Assembly: GCA_027451285.1 (NCBI GenBank)
Contig: DAIDJP010000056.1
Coordinates: 41,002-105,001, forward strand
Source: Acidimicrobiaceae bacterium
GTDB taxonomy: Bacteria > Actinomycetota > Acidimicrobiia > Acidimicrobiales > RAAP-2
DNA: 64,000 nucleotides
Direction of reading: 5' to 3'
The notes beneath the pieces are model-generated. The model was not told where the DNA came from, did no database searches, and saw only the letters and a list, made by a program, of their open reading frames with translations. Both the position numbers and the translations under genes were made by a program. This document shows, piece after piece, positions 57,404-64,000 of the stretch (positions within the stretch are counted from its first letter, which is position 1; each line of letters opens with the position of its first letter).

Positions 57404-58270
57404 TCAGACGTCGTGGCGTGCGGCGAAGCGCAGAGCACGTAATGCCAGTCGGTGGCGCCACGACACGCGTGTTGTGGCCAACTCCAGAGTGGTGCGGTGG
57501 TCCGGGTCGAGGAGACTAGTCGCGGTCTCGACGATGCGATCGAAGCCCCAGTGGCGCAGTCGCCCCGTGTAGGGGGTGCCCGCCAGGAGGAAGTCGCGCG
57601 CCTCGCGCGCTTGAGGGGTCAGGTCGAGCACCGGTCGGTAGCTCGCGAGGACGGCCCGCAACTCGGCCACCGTGCGCGGCGGGTCGATCACACCAAGCGC
57701 CGCGCCCGTCACGGCCATGTCGGCGACGTAGCGATCGCTCTGGTTCGCGTTGAGCGGTGTGGGCCCGAAGGCCTGGTACGAGGCGAGGAACATCGCGACC
57801 TCTGCAGCGTGGATCCAGGCGAGCAGCTCGGGGTCGTCTCCGCGATAAGGGGCGGGGTCGTGCGGCTGAGAAACGATGGCGGCGTGGATACGCCGGACCG
57901 TGCTGATCGCCTGGAGGGCATCGTCCTTTGAGGCGTAGGTGGTCAGAGCGAGGAAGCGTCCCGTGCCGTAGAGTCGTCCGAGCGGGTCGTCCTGGTATCG
58001 CGAGTGCTCCGAGAGGGCCCTCATGGCGACGGGATGGAGCATCTGGGTCAGCAGGGATGCCACGCCGCCGACCAGCATCGCCGGCAGGTCGGCGTGCACC
58101 ACGCGCATCGGCGAGTCGAGGGGCGAATAGGCCCGCTCGGGATCCCGGCAAATATCGATGAGGGGCCCTTCCAGACCGACGCGCGCGCGCACGTAGAAGA
58201 AGAGTCGCTGACGCCACGAGAGGCGAGTGGTGGAGGCTGGTGACATGGTGGGGGGTGCTGAGGTGACCAT
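57404..58270 (-). CDS. Oxygenase MpaB family / DUF2236 protein
   Basis: 288 residues. HPVAMRALSEHSRYQDDPLGRLYGTGRFL and the late HAAEVAMFLASYQAFGPTPLN match the MpaB/Lcp-like DUF2236 family, with several conserved His that could bind heme. Fungal MpaB cleaves a prenyl chain; bacterial members include rubber oxygenase-like proteins, but the reaction here is unknown. The start is ATG 58270. Confidence 0.8.
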   Translation of the reverse strand: MVTSAPPTMSPASTTRLSWRQRLFFYVRARVGLEGPLIDICRDPERAYSPLDSPMRVVHADLPAMLVGGVASLLTQMLHPVAMRALSEHSRYQDDPLGRLYGTGRFLALTTYASKDDALQAISTVRRIHAAIVSQPHDPAPYRGDDPELLAWIHAAEVAMFLASYQAFGPTPLNANQSDRYVADMAVTGAALGVIDPPRTVAELRAVLASYRPVLDLTPQAREARDFLLAGTPYTGRLRHWGFDRIVETATSLLDPDHRTTLELATTRVSWRHRLALRALRFAARHDV

Positions 58271-58436
58271 CCCACGCTACCTACTGAACGCGCCGATCGA
58301 CACGGGCGCGAGTACGTCAACTCCGTCGCGGCACGGGCTTGTCGTTAAGCCGCCTCCGGTCAGGGTCTCGCGCGCGGTGTCACGCTGACGAACCCGTAAG
58401 TTGGGCGCGCAGGAGCCCACTACCAAGGGAGTTCTC

Positions 58437-59342
58437 ATGGACGTCTTCATCACGGGCGCGTCGGGTCACATCGCCTCCGCGGTCATTCCCGAACTCATCG
58501 CGAACGGCCACTCCGTGCGCGGCCTGGCGCGCTCGGACGCCGCGGCGTCGATCGTCGCCACACGGGGCGCCGACGTCGTCTCCGGCGACCTCGACGGCCT
58601 CGACCTCCTGGCGGCGGCGAGCGCTCAGGCCGACGGGGTGATTCACCTGGCGTTCAAGCACGAGGCCTTTACGACCGGCGACTTCATGGGGGCGGTCGGC
58701 TCGGACCTGGCGGCCATCCACGCGATGGGCGAGGCCCTGAGGGGAACCGGCAAGGCGTTCGTCACGACCGGCGGCACGTTGATGTTGGCGAGTGGCGGGC
58801 CATTGGGTCGCGCGGGCACCGAGGACGACCGGATCGGGGCTGGCCCGCGCGTCGACGCGGAGAACTACACGCTCGCCCTCGCCCACGAGGGGGTGCGCTC
58901 ATCGGTCGTGCGTCTGGCGCCGTTGATCCACAGTGACCTCGACCATCACGGTTTCACCGCCGTCTTGATCGGTTCCGCTCGCCAGAACGGGGTGGCCGCC
59001 TACGTGGGTGACGGTGCGAACCGCTGGCCGGCGGCCAACACCCACGACATCGGCGTGCTCTACCGCCGGGCGCTCGAGAGCGCGGCCCCGGGCACGATCT
59101 GTCACGGCGTCGACGATCCGGGTATCCCCTTTAAGGTGATCGCCGAGACGATTGCCGGGGCGTTGGGCGTGGGCACGGCGAGCGTCACGACGGACGAGGC
59201 GTCACGATACCTGGGCTTTCTCGCCGGGTTCGCGCATCTTGACAACCTCGTCTCCAATGACCGGACCCGCCGCGAGCTTGGCTGGGAGCCGACGCACCCC
59301 GGCTGGATCGAGGACGTGCGATCGGGCCACTACCTTCGTTGA
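58437..59342 (+). CDS. NAD(P)-dependent SDR/epimerase-like protein
   Basis: 301 residues from ATG 58437, with AAGGGA 6 bases upstream. N-terminal VFITGASGHIASAVIPEL, IHLAFKHEAF, TTGGTLMLASG and late AANTHDIGVLYRRALE are an extended-SDR pattern with NAD(P)-binding GxxGxxA. The typical Tyr-x3-Lys is not obvious, so it may be an atypical reductase. Substrate unknown. It is a single gene. Confidence 0.8.
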   Translation: MDVFITGASGHIASAVIPELIANGHSVRGLARSDAAASIVATRGADVVSGDLDGLDLLAAASAQADGVIHLAFKHEAFTTGDFMGAVGSDLAAIHAMGEALRGTGKAFVTTGGTLMLASGGPLGRAGTEDDRIGAGPRVDAENYTLALAHEGVRSSVVRLAPLIHSDLDHHGFTAVLIGSARQNGVAAYVGDGANRWPAANTHDIGVLYRRALESAAPGTICHGVDDPGIPFKVIAETIAGALGVGTASVTTDEASRYLGFLAGFAHLDNLVSNDRTRRELGWEPTHPGWIEDVRSGHYLR

Positions 59343-59469
59343 TCACGCTGACGTGTTGCGATCGTGGTGACACGTCGGTAGGCGCCGGACACGGTGGTCG
59401 GTATCTTGCGACGTGGAAGACAGTGGCGTGTCGAGGCGACGACGGCGTCGACTGGGCGAAACGTGCTCC

Positions 59470-59931
59470 TTAGTACTCGCCCTTGATCACGAAGTAGGAC
59501 CCGCGGATGGTCCCCGCGAGCTTTGACTTCTGACGTGCGAACTTGAAATCGCTCAATTCCGCCGGCACGTCCATCCCCTCGGAGAGCTTGAATCCGACGG
59601 CTCGCTTCGGTGCCGGTCCGTCGAGGGTGTAGAGCACATTGATCGAAAGCCCGCTCTGGTAGAACACGTAGGTCCATCGGATGTTCTCGACCTGAAACGA
59701 CGTGGCCTCAAGCGGTGGCGACTCAATCATGATGTTTCGTTCTTCGAGGACGCGATTCACGAAGTCGATCGCTACCTGTGCCTGGGCGGCGGGTTCGACA
59801 CTAAAGACGTGGTTGTACTTGTTGAAGAAGTAGCGAGCCTCGTTAGCGCGTAGACCAGCCAATGCGTCCGCGACGGGCGAAGACTCTAGGCCGGTGGTTG
59901 ACACACGTTGAAAGTCAACGACGTAGGGCAT
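59470..59931 (-). CDS. Orphan hypothetical protein, less GC-rich
   Basis: 153 residues with no family I recognise. The sequence is beta-rich and includes EARYFFNKYNHVF, VEPAAQAQVAIDFVN, TYVFYQSGLSINVLYTL and GSYFVIKGEY. No signal peptide or membrane helix. Its A/T content and codon choice differ from the neighbours. TAGTTT lies 5 bases before ATG 59931, compatible with a leaderless start. It sits beside tRNA-Ala, a common integration neighbourhood. Confidence 0.6.
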   Translation of the reverse strand: MPYVVDFQRVSTTGLESSPVADALAGLRANEARYFFNKYNHVFSVEPAAQAQVAIDFVNRVLEERNIMIESPPLEATSFQVENIRWTYVFYQSGLSINVLYTLDGPAPKRAVGFKLSEGMDVPAELSDFKFARQKSKLAGTIRGSYFVIKGEY

Positions 59932-59979
59932 GCCCGAAACTACCTCGATTTCCCGAAGGTTCGAGTGAGAACCGCGTGG

Positions 59980-60052
59980 TGGAGGTAAGGGGATTCGAAC
60001 CCCTGACCTCTTGACTGCCAGTCAAGCGCTCTACCAACTGAGCTATACCCCC
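59980..60052 (-). tRNA. tRNA-Ala (anticodon GGC)
   Basis: Read on the minus strand: acceptor GGGGGTA/TACCTCC, D-arm GCTC/GAGC, anticodon stem CTTGA/TCAAG with loop CTGGCAG giving anticodon GGC, T-stem and loop GGTTCGAATCC, and discriminator A followed by encoded CCA (59977-59979). All stems pair, with one G-T in the acceptor. Standard tRNA-Ala. Confidence 0.95.
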
Positions 60053-60098
60053 AACGGTCTAACGATGTTAGCAGTCACCCGCTGGCCGGTCGCCCGGC

Positions 60099-60785
60099 CT
60101 AGGCGATGATCAGGTCGGCGAGTTCTGACGGATGCGAGAAGAAGGGGGAGTGACCGCTTGAGAGTTCGACGCGCTCGTCACAGCGAGCGGCGAGGATCTC
60201 CTGGAGCGACGGGTCGATCGCGCGGTCGTCGCGGCAGGCGACGTAGCGCGAGGCAACGGGAACGTCGGGGCCGGTGCGCGGGCTGCGAAAGCTGGCGAGC
60301 GTCTGGGTGGAGAGTTGGCCGAGCGCCCACTCTCGCGTTGTGGGATCACAGTCCTCGTAGAGGGCCGCGCCGGCCAGTTCGGGGTTGAGCCGCAGAATCG
60401 GACCGTCGAGGACCATGGCCTCGTCGAGGGTGGTGCGCACGCGCACGAGGCGCGACACGTCCGTCGCACTCTCACCTCTGGCCGGGACGATGGCGGCGAT
60501 GAAGACGAGATGCGTGAGTTCACCCACTAGGTGAGCGGCCTGGGACACGACGGCGCCGCCGTAGCTGTGCGCGACCAGGACCACGTTGCCCAGCCCCTCG
60601 CACGCGCCGGCCACGAGGGCGGCGTCCTGGTCGAGGTCGGCCAGGGGGTCGCCGCCGGTCTGCGAGCTGGGCAGGTCGACGGCGCGCCACGCCACGCCAC
60701 GCTGGTCGAACTGGGACGTGAGGTCGCGCCAGCACCAGGGTCCGCCCCAGGCGCCGTGGACGAGTACGTAGGTCGGTGCGGTCAT
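60099..60785 (-). CDS. Alpha/beta hydrolase (small esterase)
   Basis: 228 residues. HGAWGGPWCWRDL (oxyanion), LVAHSYGGAVVSQ (nucleophile Ser) and GHSPFFSHP (His) are the catalytic triad of the short HNL/salicylate-esterase-like alpha/beta hydrolases. ATG 60785 begins MTAPTYVLVHG; a TTG at 60806 would add seven residues. Substrate unknown. It is divergent from leuS. Confidence 0.9.
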   Translation of the reverse strand: MTAPTYVLVHGAWGGPWCWRDLTSQFDQRGVAWRAVDLPSSQTGGDPLADLDQDAALVAGACEGLGNVVLVAHSYGGAVVSQAAHLVGELTHLVFIAAIVPARGESATDVSRLVRVRTTLDEAMVLDGPILRLNPELAGAALYEDCDPTTREWALGQLSTQTLASFRSPRTGPDVPVASRYVACRDDRAIDPSLQEILAARCDERVELSSGHSPFFSHPSELADLIIA

Positions 60786-60825
60786 GGATCTCGCTTTCTC
60801 GTCCAAGGATAGGCACGATGCTCCC

Positions 60826-60831
60826 TAAACT
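60826..60831 (+). promoter_or_regulatory. Leaderless -10 (TAAACT) of leuS
   Basis: TAAACT lies 6 bases before ATG 60838, which fixes the leuS start and shows that the first exon-like 44 codons are meant to be translated. Confidence 0.5.
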
Positions 60832-60837
60832 GGCCCA

Positions 60838-63290
<2,453 letters not shown>

Positions 63291-63291
<1 letters not shown>

Positions 63292-63863
63292 TGGCCGCTC
63301 ACGCCACCCAGGTAGTCATCGAGCCGCCGCGTTTCGATCGTCCGGAGGTGGAGATCCGCGCTTCGACCCGGCGCAAGAAGACGGGCGCCGCACACTGGTC
63401 GGGCAGTCGCATCGTGGTCCAGATCCCGGCCCGGCTGCGCGGGCGAGAGCGTCGGGTCTTCGTCGACGAACTCGTCGAGCGGCTCCTCATCCAGCGGCCC
63501 CTGGCGGCCGGCAGCGACGCGACGCTCGAAGAGCGCGCTGGTGTGTTGGCCGAGGTCTACGTCGACGGGGTGGCACCCGCGTCGGTGCGATGGGTCTCTA
63601 ACCAGGGCGCGCGGTGGGCGTCGTGCACGCCGGCCACGCGCGAGATCAGGGTGTCGTCAAGATTGCGCCAGTGTCCGGACTGGGTCATCGACGCCGTGCT
63701 CGTGCACGAGCTCGCCCACCTCGTCGAGGCCGATCACTCGAGCGCGTTCTACGAGATCGCCAATCGTCACCCGCGCCAGGAGGAGTCGGCGCTCTTCCTC
63801 GAGGGCTTCGCCCTCGGGCTGGGCCTCAAGATCGAAGACGCCGACGTCGACGGTCGGCCCTAG
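63291..63863 (+). CDS. DUF45 / YgjP-like metallopeptidase
   Basis: 190 residues. The C-terminal zinc-peptidase motif is VHELAHLVEADHSSAFYEI (HExxH plus a later His), preceded by VSNQGARWASCTPATREIRVSSRL. This is the DUF45/WLM/YgjP pattern. Target unknown. ATG 63291 overlaps the leuS stop by one base, so it would be translated with leuS. Confidence 0.88.
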
Positions 63864-64000
63864 GAGACTGTTGAACAACGCCGATTCTGGGCGTATGTTT
63901 CGTGGTGCAAGCCCGGGCATGTCTGAACCGAAGCGCCGACGTGAAGAGAGTTGAAGTCGGCCACCCTGGTGGGCAGTGCCCGTGAAGCGGTCTCTTTTTT
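63864..64000. other. Right-edge intergenic sequence
   Basis: 137 bases after the metallopeptidase with no convincing gene. It contains small dyads (GCCAC...GTGGGC, GGGCAGTGCCC) and a T-run at the very edge (63995-64000), which would fit a terminator or the start of an RNA gene cut by the window. A short ORF beginning ATG 63895 overlaps nothing else but has no support. Confidence 0.3.

Overview
This is a 64 kb stretch of a high-GC actinobacterial chromosome. It is almost fully coding, with no rRNA, phage, IS or CRISPR sequence and no gene-free gap above about 240 bases. Gene content and order are actinobacterial: glmU-prs-rplY-pth-mfd-foldase-mazG-eno-ftsB-DUF501-ppx, DUF3054, F420 genes cofE/cofD, DUF5719 next to a giant glycosyltransferase, and an MprAB-like two-component pair. 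A member of Acidimicrobiia or a close relative is my best guess; that placement is inference.

Layout. 1-3.5 kb (minus strand): two-component system, small anchored protein, FMN transferase ApbE and the start of a ferric-reductase-like membrane protein. 3.6-17.6 kb: tRNA-Gln, an alpha/beta hydrolase, then a long housekeeping run from a C-terminally truncated GlmU to a DUF501-exopolyphosphatase fusion and a GNAT. 17.6-21 kb: glycosyltransferase, NlpC/P60 endopeptidase, a tRNA with anticodon UAA, and small membrane proteins. 21-40 kb: an envelope-glycan block (mannose-1-P guanylyltransferase, three GT4-like enzymes, nucleotide-sugar dehydratase, a 1076-aa GT2/membrane protein, DUF5719, a PTPS-related membrane protein, phosphomannomutase, Trm112-like protein) with cofE/cofD, a serine hydrolase, FtsH and a CPBP protease embedded. 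40-50 kb: thiolase, an archaeal-type riboflavin synthase, F420-type LLM oxidoreductase, PPK2, YfhO-like membrane protein, GT2, amino-acid permease. 50-60 kb: accessory metabolism, including a PHS-type phosphate transporter behind a PHO box, dienelactone hydrolase plus DUF6295, a Cys-rich small protein behind a CsoR-type palindrome, a MpaB-like protein and orphans. 60-64 kb: tRNA-Ala, alpha/beta hydrolase, leuS interrupted by an in-frame amber codon, and a DUF45 metallopeptidase.

How the genes connect. Phosphate and polyphosphate handling recurs (Ppx, PPK2, phosphate symporter with PHO box). Flavin and deazaflavin chemistry recurs (ApbE, riboflavin synthase, CofD/CofE, LLM oxidoreductase). Mannose and sugar-nucleotide supply (guanylyltransferase, phosphomannomutase, dehydratase) sits with the glycosyltransferases that would use it. 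Many starts on both strands have a TAnnnT hexamer 6-7 bases upstream of the start codon, so leaderless transcription appears to be the rule here.

Most notable: the doubly mutated leuS signature, the archaeal-type riboflavin synthase in a bacterium, a UAA-anticodon tRNA without a long variable arm, the CsoR-like promoter, GlmU without its acetyltransferase half, and the DUF501-Ppx fusion.
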